The notes under the pieces are model-generated. The model worked only from the letters and a program-made list of their open reading frames with translations, searched no databases and was not told the DNA's origin. Made by a program: the position numbers and the translations under genes. Of a DNA stretch of 21,474 nucleotides, positions 1 through 7,672 are shown one piece after another. The DNA comes from Duncaniella sp. (GTDB taxonomy: Bacteria > Bacteroidota > Bacteroidia > Bacteroidales > Muribaculaceae), in assembly GCF_029054785.1 (NCBI RefSeq), contig NZ_JAIDEN010000059.1, forward strand, positions 1 through 21,474, in the 5' to 3' direction. Numbering within the stretch: position 1 is the first letter of the stretch; each line of letters begins with the position of its first letter.

Positions 1-17
1 GCGAGCTATGCGACTGA
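1..17 (+). repeat. Short inverted partner of 148-164
   Basis: The first 17 bases match the reverse complement of 148-164 at 16 of 17 positions. The 148-164 stretch directly adjoins the 73-base repeat at 165. The window start therefore looks like the broken-off end of another copy of the same repeat family. The two sequences diverge after base 17. Confidence 0.65.
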
Positions 18-115
18 CGAATTTCAACAATTTAGCAAAAGAGACACCAAGGCTCAGGTAACTTAAATTATTGAAAATGAAACTATTGACAGAAGAAAAA
101 ACAATACCATCGCCT

Positions 116-208
116 GCGAAAGTTTTGGGCGCCTATGGCTCTTCATCTCAGTCACATAGCTCGCTATGCTCCTTCAATTCAGAACTATATCCACCTCAAA
201 ACTTTCGC
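116..208. repeat. Long-loop hairpin inside the left repeat
   Basis: GCGAAAGTTTTG at 116-127 is a perfect 12-base inverted partner of CAAAACTTTCGC at 197-208, with about 69 bases between. The right copy shows one arm (21431-21442) and would need sequence beyond the window for the other. The palindromic layout is like the ends of small mobile elements or of structured intergenic RNAs. Which of these it is cannot be told from one copy. Confidence 0.7.
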
Positions 209-237
209 TCAGATTTTAACTATTGTTATTAAACAAC
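165..237 (-). repeat. Left copy of 73-base terminal inverted repeat
   Basis: The reverse complement of this segment matches 21402-21474 at 71 of 73 positions; the two differences lie around 184-187. The copy continues leftward (about 111-164) into sequence that cannot be compared, because the window stops at the end of the right copy. Neither copy carries a recognisable gene. The arrangement fits a multi-copy intergenic repeat or a small non-autonomous mobile element, but neither is proven. Confidence 0.85.
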
Positions 238-550
238 GAACTATATTAAAAACCACTATATCTATAAACTTCCTCTTCACTCTTCGATTTTTCCTCGGAA
301 TAAGTCTTGCATTTAAGTATAAATTAATTTTAAAGAGTTACATAATGCAGAATACATGGAGTTTTGCGATAATCTCAGCCGGAAAACGAGCTGAATTGAT
401 TGCGCGATGATGAAAGGTTGAAGCTATAAGGTTAGGGAAAGGTGAGGAATATATGACTCCCGAAATGGACAGATGCAAAACTTCAACCGCTAAGGTCTGT
501 CAATTGTATAATTTGTGCTGTTTCACTGTTTAACTTATTTGACATTAAGA

Positions 551-3466
551 ATGGAATATAGACTATCCAGATTTATCACATTGTTTGCGGGACTTGCTGT
601 GCTGTCGTTTGGATGCGGCGCAAGAGAAACTTATAATTTTAACTCTGATTGGGTTATCGACTATACGGAGACCGACTCGCTGAGGTCTATGGGGACAAAG
701 CGTGTCACTTTGCCTCATGCCTGGAATGAAGATGACGCTTACAGGGTGCCTATCGCGCAGATGTCGACCGGAAAGGTTCGTTATGTGAAGCATTTTGAAT
801 TGCCGCGGTCTGCGGCCGGCAAAAAGGTGTTCATCGAGTTTGAAGGCGCGCGCCAGACTGCTGAAGTCTTGCTCAACGGTAATTTGCTCGGTCACTGTGA
901 TAATGGTGTGATGGCGTTCGGCTTCGATCTCACAGATAAGCTTATGGACGGTGACAACGTCATAGAAGTCATAAGTGATAATTCGTGGAAGGCTAAGGAA
1001 ACCTCTACCGGTTCGAGCTATCAGTGGAGCGATCGAAATTTCAACGCCAACTATGGAGGCCTTCATAAAAACGTGTGGCTTCATGTCAGTGATGGCTTAT
1101 ATCAGACTCTTCCATTGTATTCAAATCTCGGAACCATCGGAACTTATGTCTATGGAAAGGATTTTGACATCCCGGCGCGCACGGCTACGATCGCTGTTGA
1201 AAGTCAGGTCAGGAATGAATCCGGGAAGACCGTCCGCGAGCGGTTGAAAGTGGCGGTCGAAGCGCCTGACGGAAGCGTAGTTGCTCGTTTTGAGGGACCG
1301 GAGGCTGAGATCAGAGCCGGAGAAACCGCTGTCCTGACAGCTGAGAAGCGGGTAGGGGATCTGCATTTCTGGTCGTGGGGCTACGGTTATCTCTATAAGG
1401 TGAGGACTACCGTAGGGAATGATGAGGTCGTTACCACAACTGGATTCCGGAAAACCGGATTCAAAGACGGCATGATATATCTTAATGACCGTGTGATAAT
1501 GATGCATGGTTATGCCCAGCGTTCGACAAATGAATGGCCCGGAGTCGGAATGTGCGTACCACCGTGGCTCAGTGACTACTCGAATGATCTTTTCGTGAAA
1601 AGCGGTGGCAATATTGTGCGCTGGATGCACATTTGCCCTTGGAAGCAGGATTCTGAAAGTTGTGACCGTGTGGGGCTGATACAGGCCATGCCCGCAGGCG
1701 ATGCCGAGAAAGATGCTCAGGGGCGCCAGTGGAGCCAGCGTGTCGAACTGATGCGCGATGCCATTATCTATATGCGCAATTCTCCGAGCATATTGTTTTA
1801 CGAGTGCGGAAACAACGGCATCAGCAAGGAACACATGGAGGAAATGAAAACTGTCCGCGATCTCTATGATCCGCATGGCGGACGTGCTATCGGCAGCCGT
1901 AACATGCTCGACCGTCCTGAGGCTGAATATGGCGGAGAAATGCTTTATATAAACAAGAGCGCTGCGAAACCTATGTGGATGATGGAGTATTGCCGCGATG
2001 AGGGCTATCGCAAATTCTGGAATTCATGGTCCTATCCTTTCCATCAGGAGGGTGACGGGGTGCTCTACCGCGGTGCGCCCGGTCCGAGCTGGAACCACAA
2101 TGGCGATGAATTTGCCGTAGAACTCGTCAGACGCTGGTATGAATACTGGCAGGAGCGTCCGGGTTCAGGCACAAGGGTTAACTCAGGCGGTGCAAAGATC
2201 ATTTTCAGCGACACTCAGACCCACGGCCGCAGCCGTGATTTCCGAGTCAGTGGAGTCGTTGATCCGATGCGTATTCCGAAAGATGCCTTTTTCGCACATC
2301 AGGTCATGTGGGACTGCTGGGTCGATGATCTTAAGCCGCGCACATATATCTGCGGCCACTGGAACTACAATCCTGGAGATACTGTGCCTGTGATCTATGT
2401 GGTTTCTACCTCGCCTGATGTCAGACTTCTGCAAGACGGCAAGGCCATCGAGCCGGACAGCCATGACTATCGTTTTCTTTCAACATTCCGAAATGTGCCG
2501 TATATGTCCGGATCACTTACTGCAATAGGCTATGATAAAAACGGGGTGGAGGAATCGCGTTACAGCATGGCTGCCGCAGGTGAGCCGTCGCACCTGAAGC
2601 TTACGCCGATTCTGAATCCGACCGGATGGAAAGCCGACGGGGCCGATGTCGCATTGATAGAGGTTGAAGTTGTTGATAAAGAAGGACGCAGATGTCCGCT
2701 TGCCGACAATCTTGTCACTTTCAGGCTGAATGGACCCGCAGAGTGGCGTGGGGGAGTGGCGCTTGGCAAGGAAAACTGTGCTTTGAGCGATACTCTTAGG
2801 GTAGAGTGCGGAATCAATCGCGTGATGTTGCGTTCGCTTCCAAAAGCGGGTAAGATCACCCTGACAGCATCGGCCGATGGTCTCGGATCGCAGAAAATTG
2901 CGCTTAAGACATCTCCGGTCAGATCTGAGAAAGGACTTTCGACTTATATGCCGTCTGACGGGCTGAAAGGTGTGCTGGACCGAGGTGAGACTCCGGGAAG
3001 CCCGTCTTTCAAGCCCTGGAGGAGGGGGATTGCCATTAAGAGTGCCAAAGCGCCGGGGCGTAAGGATGTCCGCCTCAGCTACGATGCCAATGAGGCGTCG
3101 TGTTGGGAAAGTCCCGCGCGTCTGGATTCTGCTTGGGTTACATATACACTTATAGAGAAAACGGCAATTGATGACGTGTGTCTGAAACTTAAGGGGTTCC
3201 GAGGCACAAGTTATCCGATTGCTGTCTATGCAGACGGAGTGAAAGTCTGGGAGGGATGGACACCTAAAAGTCTTTCTTATGTGCATCTTCCGCTCAGGAA
3301 TGTCGCGCCGTCCACGGACTACACCATAAAAATGCTCGGCAAAAGTACGACAAGCGATGCGTTTACTGACATAAAAGTGCCTGATTCCCGCAACGACGAG
3401 AAATTGCAGAGCGGAAAAGGCGCCACACTCGCGATTTTCGAAATTGAATTTCTCAAAAATTTGTGA
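551..3466 (+). CDS. Exported GH2-family glycoside hydrolase
   Basis: This is a probable lipoprotein of about 971 residues in glycoside hydrolase family 2, the beta-galactosidase-like clan. I start it at ATG 551 rather than 515 because a signal peptide follows at once: hydrophobic residues 8-21, then a Cys after Ser-Phe-Gly, a loose lipobox. Domains in order are an N-terminal sugar-binding sandwich (about 20-190), an Ig-like domain (about 195-300), a TIM barrel (about 305-600), a DUF4982-like domain (about 610-680), a further GH2 C-terminal Ig-like domain, and a C-terminal beta domain resembling a carbohydrate-binding module. The probable nucleophile is Glu479 in MMEYCRDEG. The usual acid/base motif GNE reads GNN (420-422); Glu418 lies just before it and may do that job. 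The substrate is unknown. No SusC/SusD pair is visible nearby, so it is not in an obvious polysaccharide utilisation locus within the window. Confidence 0.88.
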   Translation: MEYRLSRFITLFAGLAVLSFGCGARETYNFNSDWVIDYTETDSLRSMGTKRVTLPHAWNEDDAYRVPIAQMSTGKVRYVKHFELPRSAAGKKVFIEFEGARQTAEVLLNGNLLGHCDNGVMAFGFDLTDKLMDGDNVIEVISDNSWKAKETSTGSSYQWSDRNFNANYGGLHKNVWLHVSDGLYQTLPLYSNLGTIGTYVYGKDFDIPARTATIAVESQVRNESGKTVRERLKVAVEAPDGSVVARFEGPEAEIRAGETAVLTAEKRVGDLHFWSWGYGYLYKVRTTVGNDEVVTTTGFRKTGFKDGMIYLNDRVIMMHGYAQRSTNEWPGVGMCVPPWLSDYSNDLFVKSGGNIVRWMHICPWKQDSESCDRVGLIQAMPAGDAEKDAQGRQWSQRVELMRDAIIYMRNSPSILFYECGNNGISKEHMEEMKTVRDLYDPHGGRAIGSRNMLDRPEAEYGGEMLYINKSAAKPMWMMEYCRDEGYRKFWNSWSYPFHQEGDGVLYRGAPGPSWNHNGDEFAVELVRRWYEYWQERPGSGTRVNSGGAKIIFSDTQTHGRSRDFRVSGVVDPMRIPKDAFFAHQVMWDCWVDDLKPRTYICGHWNYNPGDTVPVIYVVSTSPDVRLLQDGKAIEPDSHDYRFLSTFRNVPYMSGSLTAIGYDKNGVEESRYSMAAAGEPSHLKLTPILNPTGWKADGADVALIEVEVVDKEGRRCPLADNLVTFRLNGPAEWRGGVALGKENCALSDTLRVECGINRVMLRSLPKAGKITLTASADGLGSQKIALKTSPVRSEKGLSTYMPSDGLKGVLDRGETPGSPSFKPWRRGIAIKSAKAPGRKDVRLSYDANEASCWESPARLDSAWVTYTLIEKTAIDDVCLKLKGFRGTSYPIAVYADGVKVWEGWTPKSLSYVHLPLRNVAPSTDYTIKMLGKSTTSDAFTDIKVPDSRNDEKLQSGKGATLAIFEIEFLKNL

Positions 3467-3489
3467 TCAAAATGGCGATTGAAGGAGTT

Positions 3490-3542
3490 TGTCCTTGTTT
3501 TGATGCTGTTGAGATATCTTGACATTTTCAAAGACAAGGACA
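3490..3542 (+). terminator. Probable terminator after the GH2 gene
   Basis: TGTCCTTGT at 3490-3498 pairs with ACAAGGACA at 3534-3542. The stem can be extended by TTTGA/TCAAA across a one-base bulge, and a T-rich run CTTCTTT follows. It sits between the convergent ends of the GH2 gene and the NERD gene, so it may act for the plus strand. The loop is long, so confidence is moderate. Confidence 0.5.
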
Positions 3543-3592
3543 CTTCTTTATGTCGAAAATCGGCTCAATCGGTCGACTTTGGAGGTAATATT

Positions 3593-4345
3593 TCACCAGA
3601 ATCTTCTTCTGCGCGAGAATCCGACAAAACGGAACAGTGGCCTGAATGATGTTTTATAAGAAGACTGGGGCGTGTTGCATCCATAGTATGCGGCAGAGTT
3701 AATTTGAGATGAAACAATCATTGGGTCATTGCCGTTTTGCACGGCTTTTGTGAATAAGTTCATGATCTCGTATTTGTTGCCGTAATTGGCATTGGGCTGC
3801 ATCAAAATTTCGGATACTACCTGCCGGATGGAATGCGGATATATTATAAAAGTATTGTTCGCATTGCAAGAGACATTTTTAAACTCGCTATTACCGAAGA
3901 ATACTATAACAGAATAAATCGGGATTCCGGGATTTTGAGGCAAACATTGCCTGATGGCATTAATGTGACCGGAATTTTGCATGACTGGATTGTAGAAACG
4001 GTGTTTTTCTCGGCCATACGCCAGCAATTGTGTCCAGTATTTCTGATGTTCGTTGCCGAAAATCCAACCGCTATAATCCTTGATTTCAAACACGATAATG
4101 CCCGCTTTGGTTGCGACGGCAATGTCGACTTGTGTGTATTCCCCATTTGGTTTTTGGATATATAAGTCATGAAATATGGCTTTGGGGTTGATGCCTTCTT
4201 TCAATAAATCCAATATTGCTCTACGTTCCGACCACTCGCCACGAGTAAGTGGTGTGACCTGCTTGATTAGTTCGCGTTCTTTTAGTTTGATATAAACAAA
4301 ATAAACAATGCCTGTTATCAAACAAATCAGGATTATGGCAGACAT
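3593..4345 (-). CDS. NERD (nuclease-related) domain protein
   Basis: The 250-residue protein has one N-terminal membrane segment (about 3-19) followed by a NERD domain, a PD-(D/E)xK-like nuclease fold. Visible motif residues are Gly36-Glu37 with Glu40, Asp74 in TQVDIAV, and Glu87-x-Lys89 in VFEIKDYSG, the order expected of the family. The C-terminal 70 residues are polar and end in a basic Arg-rich tail. NERD proteins are often found in mobile or defence-related settings, but the substrate of most is unknown. The gene is AT-richer than the core genes to its right and has no obvious partner. The next gene upstream on the same strand lies 76 bases away. Nuclease activity is inferred from the motif only. 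Confidence 0.8.
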   Translation of the reverse strand: MSAIILICLITGIVYFVYIKLKERELIKQVTPLTRGEWSERRAILDLLKEGINPKAIFHDLYIQKPNGEYTQVDIAVATKAGIIVFEIKDYSGWIFGNEHQKYWTQLLAYGREKHRFYNPVMQNSGHINAIRQCLPQNPGIPIYSVIVFFGNSEFKNVSCNANNTFIIYPHSIRQVVSEILMQPNANYGNKYEIMNLFTKAVQNGNDPMIVSSQINSAAYYGCNTPQSSYKTSFRPLFRFVGFSRRRRFW

Positions 4346-4421
4346 AAGTGTGCGTAGTCAATAGGTTGAAATTGTGAATATTGTCTCAATTGGGGAGGAT
4401 CTGTTTTGGCGCAAGAAGGTG

Positions 4422-4868
4422 TTAGCAGTCCATGAGCTGTGCTTGTGCCGGATGCTTCTTACGCTTGAAGAATTTGATGCGCTTACAGATATGTCCGATT
4501 GAAAGGGTTATCATCAGAAAGCCGAGTTTGCCGTGGACTCCGCCCATGGGGGCGTGGATAAATGTCGATATCCAATGGATCATGGCGATAAGGCCGGTTG
4601 TCAGGGTAGCAAGCGATACCCACCATAAAGTTCGTGTTGCCTGGCTCTTTTGTTCTCTGAATTTTGTGAACCAGTTGCTGTTCCCGAAATGCAGTAACAC
4701 ATGGCAGGCTGTCATGCATATAAACAGTATTCCAATTATGATATGAATCCACACCGATAAAAGTCCGTTGCTATGAGTAGCTTCAAGCTGTATTCCGGAT
4801 ATAAGTATTGCCGCGGTAAGTGCAAGGAGGCTCCAGTTGCAGATCTTCAGTTTTGCAATTTTCTTCAT
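4422..4868 (-). CDS. DUF4405-like small haem-membrane protein
   Basis: This 148-residue protein has about four membrane helices (roughly 12-30, 38-60, 82-104 and 112-128). Histidines sit at membrane edges: His42, His56, His60, His98, His105, His112 and His126. The layout resembles DUF4405 / cytochrome b561-type proteins, where such residues bind haem. It could be a small quinone-linked electron carrier, but no redox partner is encoded nearby. The C-terminus is basic and faces the cytoplasm by the positive-inside rule. It lies 76 bases upstream of the NERD gene on the same strand and 47 bases from the tRNA terminator. No promoter box was found in the short upstream gap. Confidence 0.65.
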   Translation of the reverse strand: MKKIAKLKICNWSLLALTAAILISGIQLEATHSNGLLSVWIHIIIGILFICMTACHVLLHFGNSNWFTKFREQKSQATRTLWWVSLATLTTGLIAMIHWISTFIHAPMGGVHGKLGFLMITLSIGHICKRIKFFKRKKHPAQAQLMDC

Positions 4869-4915
4869 TTCATTGATTGGTGGTATCAGTTTTTTGGCGG
4901 TTACATTTATGATAT

Positions 4916-4949
4916 AAGAAAGCCCACTGAAATTTCAGCGGGCTTTCTT
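4916..4949 (-). terminator. Terminator of the tRNA-Ser gene
   Basis: AAGAAAGCCC-x-CTGAAA and TTTCAG-x-GGGCTTTCTT form a nearly perfect inverted repeat of 17 bases per arm without a loop gap. The one non-Watson-Crick position becomes a G-U pair when read as minus-strand RNA. It starts 7 bases past the tRNA 3' end and the transcript ends in CUUUCUU. Confidence 0.8.
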
Positions 4950-4956
4950 GCTTGAG

Positions 4957-5041
4957 CGGAGAGAGAGGGATTCGAACCCCCGGAGGTGTGACCCTCAACG
5001 GTTTTCAAGACCGCCGCAATCGACCACTCTGCCATCTCTCC
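4957..5041 (-). tRNA. tRNA-Ser (anticodon UGA)
   Basis: The 85-base gene reads as a class II tRNA with a long variable arm, as expected for serine. The acceptor stem GGAGAGA (5041-5035) pairs with TCTCTCC (4964-4958), followed by discriminator G at 4957. The anticodon TGA lies at 5007-5005 in the loop CTTGAAA. The T loop GGTTCGAATCC is at 4978-4968. The CCA end is not encoded. The gene decodes UCA and, by wobble, other UCN codons. Confidence 0.95.
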
Positions 5042-5113
5042 AATATTTTGGCTTTCAAGAGATTCAGGTCATTTCGCTTAATGTCTGTTGTGTTGCTCTC
5101 TTGATTACGGGTG

Positions 5114-5145
5114 CAAAGTTAAGGAGTTTTATTTAATTGTGCAAA
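5114..5145 (-). promoter_or_regulatory. Bacteroidetes-type promoter for tRNA-Ser
   Basis: On the minus strand TTTG (5145-5142) is followed after 20 bases by TAACTTTG (5121-5114), a full match to the Bacteroidetes primary-sigma consensus TTTG-N19-21-TAnnTTTG. The predicted start lies about 67 bases upstream of the tRNA. The stretch 5042-5199 holds no gene. Confidence 0.8.
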
Positions 5146-5199
5146 TTTTTGAGCAATTTTCTTTCGTCTTTTTGCAATTTTATTTTTCCGGCTGCTTGG

Positions 5200-6504
5200 C
5201 TATTGGCCGGCAATTGCTGTTATTCGCTTGTTAATATGGAAGTTGTCTTCTGCAATGGACGCGAGCACTCCGGCGGCTTCTTGAGGCGATGTGTTGGCCG
5301 GATCGAGCCTGCGGATGAATTTTTCTTGGATTTCAAAATAATCTTCGGGTGTCGAGGCATAGAGTCTGGTCTTGAAAAAGTCCATCCGGCTGAACGGTGT
5401 GTCCAATATCGCAGCTAAACCAGACAGGAGAAAGCGGGACAGGCGCATGAGTTCATCTTCGGAATAGGTCGAGGGGTCTTTCAACCGTTCGATTTCTTCG
5501 AGAATGAGTCGACGGACTTCCTTGACGGAGTCACAGGCGGTCTGGGTGGATATGCTGATGAAACTTCTCTCCGGATAGCCCAGGAGGGCGGCAGATATTC
5601 CGTAGGTCAGTCCGCGGGCTTCGCGGATATTCAGCATCAGTCGGCTCCCGAAGTAGCCTCCTAAGGCTGTGACAGCACTTCGCAGCGGAACAAAACTGTC
5701 GTCAAGCCGTCCCGGTGCCGGAATCATCATTTTTACCGCACTCTGCTGCGAGCCTGGCATTTCAACAAAGACTTCGCGGGGACTTTCTGCAACGGCGGCA
5801 AAATCAAGCGACGACAGGGCGTAGTCAGTCCCTGAGGCTATGCGTGAGAAGGTGTCAATTACGAGCGATTCGATCTTGGGTGTGATGTTGCCGGCCAGGA
5901 AGACGTGAATATCATTTGTGGCGAGGCGGGAATAGTGAAAATCCCGTAGACGGTCGGTCGAGATGGCAAGGATCTGTTCTGCGGATTCTGTGCGTGACAG
6001 AGGCGAGCTTGCGCCGTAGGCGAGTGGCCTGATTGCTTCATCGGCTAAAAATGTGACTTTTCGGCGGTCAATATCAACTTTCGCCGCACTTCTGCGCAGA
6101 ATACCGTTGGCTGCTTCAGCCGGGAAAGTCGGATGAAATACAATGTCGATGAGCAACGGCAGCAGTTCTTCGAACTTGTCGTTGAGGCTGGAGAGGGTGA
6201 TGGATGTATAGTGGGTAGAAACCGAAGTACCGGTCCATGCGCCTGCATATTCCAGACGGGCGGCGATGTCAGCACCGCTGAAATGGTTTGTCCCTTCAGC
6301 AAGCATTGATGCCGTACATGAAGCCAGTCCTGCGACTGGTTCTTCTGCGATGCCGCCGGGCAAGGCTATGGTCAGCCGGTTGACATCAACCTCACTTCCG
6401 GTTTCTATATATATATGTAGCCCGTTGTGCAGACGGATTTCGCGTGGAGGAGTGAGGTGAAGTTGTCCGAAACTATGGACTTGCGGCGGTATGGTGCGAT
6501 TCAT
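5200..6504 (-). CDS. M16 peptidase homologue, zinc site lost
   Basis: The 434-residue protein has the two-lobed M16 (pitrilysin / mitochondrial processing peptidase) fold. The N-terminal half holds the usual GLA...GT framework and the C-terminal half holds the family's RG-x-x-YG motif (EARGLTYGIS). The zinc motif HxxEH is absent: at residues 62-66 the sequence reads SCTAS inside GLASCTASMLAEGT. Such inactive members usually form heterodimers with an active M16 partner, but none is in this window. There is no signal peptide, so it may be cytoplasmic, or its partner may hold it at the envelope. It starts 30 bases after the NlpC/P60 gene and is probably co-transcribed with it. Its last codons fall in a GC-rich palindrome (5188-5210) that lacks a U tract and is not an obvious terminator. 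Confidence 0.88.
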   Translation of the reverse strand: MNRTIPPQVHSFGQLHLTPPREIRLHNGLHIYIETGSEVDVNRLTIALPGGIAEEPVAGLASCTASMLAEGTNHFSGADIAARLEYAGAWTGTSVSTHYTSITLSSLNDKFEELLPLLIDIVFHPTFPAEAANGILRRSAAKVDIDRRKVTFLADEAIRPLAYGASSPLSRTESAEQILAISTDRLRDFHYSRLATNDIHVFLAGNITPKIESLVIDTFSRIASGTDYALSSLDFAAVAESPREVFVEMPGSQQSAVKMMIPAPGRLDDSFVPLRSAVTALGGYFGSRLMLNIREARGLTYGISAALLGYPERSFISISTQTACDSVKEVRRLILEEIERLKDPSTYSEDELMRLSRFLLSGLAAILDTPFSRMDFFKTRLYASTPEDYFEIQEKFIRRLDPANTSPQEAAGVLASIAEDNFHINKRITAIAGQ

Positions 6505-6534
6505 GGCTGGATATGGAGTTGGCGTAGACTGGTT

Positions 6535-7431
6535 TTATCGGTTGAAAATTGAGTCAAGTTTCTGTTCGATGATTGAGTTGAGCACTTTTTTTCGGGCTTC
6601 TTCCGGAGTCGGCTCATCGGTGACCGTTCCGCTTGTGACAGGCGTTATGGCCTGAGTGGCGGAGCTGCGGGGCTGCTGCTGAGAAGTTGCACTCTTCGGC
6701 TGACCGGTCTTGGCCGGTGCCGTTTTGCGTGAGGGGAGGTTGCTGACAGGAGAGAGGGTGAACGGTTCATCTTTGGCCGGAGAGGCTGTCGGCGTGGATT
6801 GTGATTCCGGTGCGGAGGTCTGTTGTGGCTTTTGGGCAGGAGACTGGGAGGGTGAGTTGGAGGCGATCATGTTGCGGTATTTCTCGACATATCCCGCTCC
6901 GGCGAATGTCCGCCTGAAATAATCTGCGTTGATGTCGCTGACGATTACGCCTTTTGAGGATGATGAATGGACCATCATCCCGTCGCCGACATAGATTCCG
7001 ACATGAGAAATCTTTTTCCCTCCACCTCCTGAGGTGTCAAAGAAGATGAGGTCACCAGGCATCAGTGATGTTTTCGATATAGGACGACAGAAACTGGCTT
7101 GTTGGGCTGAGTTGCGTGGCAGTTTCAGCTGGAGGGCGCTGCGGTAGACATTCAGGACCAGTCCCGAACAGTCGACACCGTTGCGGTCCTCGCCACCATA
7201 TCTGTAAGGTGTGCCGATCCATCGCTTGGCTTCGGTCAGCAGGGCATGTGACTGTGGTGCCAGTGACGAAGGGATTTCAAAGGTCTTTCTGTCTGGTTTT
7301 GTGACGTTTCCTGCCGGAGTGGTCTTGTAGACCGAGGCATTGGACGAGCGTGATGTGCCGCACGAGGCAAGAAGCATCGAGCAGCCGATCGAGGCAGAGA
7401 TGAGAACTGAAATGCTTAAACGTGACATCAT
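6535..7431 (-). CDS. NlpC/P60-family peptidoglycan hydrolase lipoprotein
   Basis: This 298-residue protein has a signal peptide ending in the lipobox LASC (Cys24), so it should be anchored in an envelope membrane. The NlpC/P60 domain spans about 60-185 with Cys88 (in GVDCSG), His143 (in SHVGIYVGDG) and His155 as the catalytic triad. These enzymes cut gamma-D-glutamyl-diamino acid bonds in peptidoglycan stems. The C-terminal 100 residues are a Pro/Ser/Thr/Gln-rich linker ending in a short helical tail (about 275-298). The start codon is the first of two adjacent Met codons. A TAnnTTTG box lies only 5 bases upstream, implying a nearly leaderless mRNA. It is divergent from htrA and heads a two-gene unit with the M16 gene. 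Confidence 0.9.
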   Translation of the reverse strand: MMSRLSISVLISASIGCSMLLASCGTSRSSNASVYKTTPAGNVTKPDRKTFEIPSSLAPQSHALLTEAKRWIGTPYRYGGEDRNGVDCSGLVLNVYRSALQLKLPRNSAQQASFCRPISKTSLMPGDLIFFDTSGGGGKKISHVGIYVGDGMMVHSSSSKGVIVSDINADYFRRTFAGAGYVEKYRNMIASNSPSQSPAQKPQQTSAPESQSTPTASPAKDEPFTLSPVSNLPSRKTAPAKTGQPKSATSQQQPRSSATQAITPVTSGTVTDEPTPEEARKKVLNSIIEQKLDSIFNR

Positions 7432-7435
7432 GACG

Positions 7436-7464
7436 CAAATTTAGTCATTTTTCATGACAGACAA
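7436..7464 (-). promoter_or_regulatory. Promoter abutting the nlpC/P60 start codon
   Basis: On the minus strand TTG (7464-7462) is followed after 18 bases by TAAATTTG (7443-7436), then CGTC and the ATG at 7431. The -7 box matches TAnnTTTG exactly. The transcript would begin at or next to the start codon. Confidence 0.5.
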
Positions 7465-7672
7465 TCATTAAATGGCAGTTACAAATGCTGGGAAAAGTGG
7501 TAAATATATCTTAAAAACGTAAATTATCTACTTAAATTATTTTAAACCTGTCACTATCCGAGGTATTTGGATGTAACAACGCACACTTTTTGCCGTCTAA
7601 TAGTCAAAAGCAAAAAAAATCATCAGAATTCATCCGATATAACATAGTAAGCACAAAATTATAGTAAAGCAA
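7465..7672. other. Divergent intergenic region of nlpC/P60 and htrA
   Basis: AT-rich and gene-free. No exact TAnnTTTG box faces htrA, so its promoter may be of another sigma class or degenerate. A minus-strand TAATTTTG at 7661-7654 with TTG 18 bases away overlaps the htrA start and is more likely chance. No strong hairpin seen. Confidence 0.5.

Larger units (their letters stand above)
1..550. other. Gene-free left flank with structured repeat
   Basis: I see no convincing gene here. The longest open frame (about 135-410) has an AT-rich, low-complexity translation and overlaps the repeat, so I reject it. The first 240 bases carry a nested inverted-repeat element listed separately. Positions 240-350 are AT-rich with no clear signal. 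An 8-base inverted repeat, GGTTGAAG at 416-423 and CTTCAACC at 481-488, lies ahead of the GH2 gene and could be a weak hairpin or operator, which is a guess. The sequence TATAATTTG near 508-516 resembles the Bacteroidetes -7 box TAnnTTTG but has the wrong internal spacing and no matching -33 box, so the GH2 promoter is not located. Confidence 0.6.

Noticed and set aside
135..410. Open frame of about 91 codons at the left edge
   Set aside because: It overlaps the inverted-repeat element, its translation is low-complexity and family-less, and no promoter or plausible start context is visible.
5188..5210. GC-rich palindrome at the end of the M16 gene as a terminator
   Set aside because: The stem is only 5 bases, it overlaps the last codons, and on the minus strand it is followed by an A-rich rather than U-rich run.
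7654..7661. Minus-strand TAATTTTG with TTG 18 bases upstream as a second nlpC/P60 promoter
   Set aside because: The upstream element falls inside the htrA coding start and a better-placed box exists next to the nlpC/P60 start codon.
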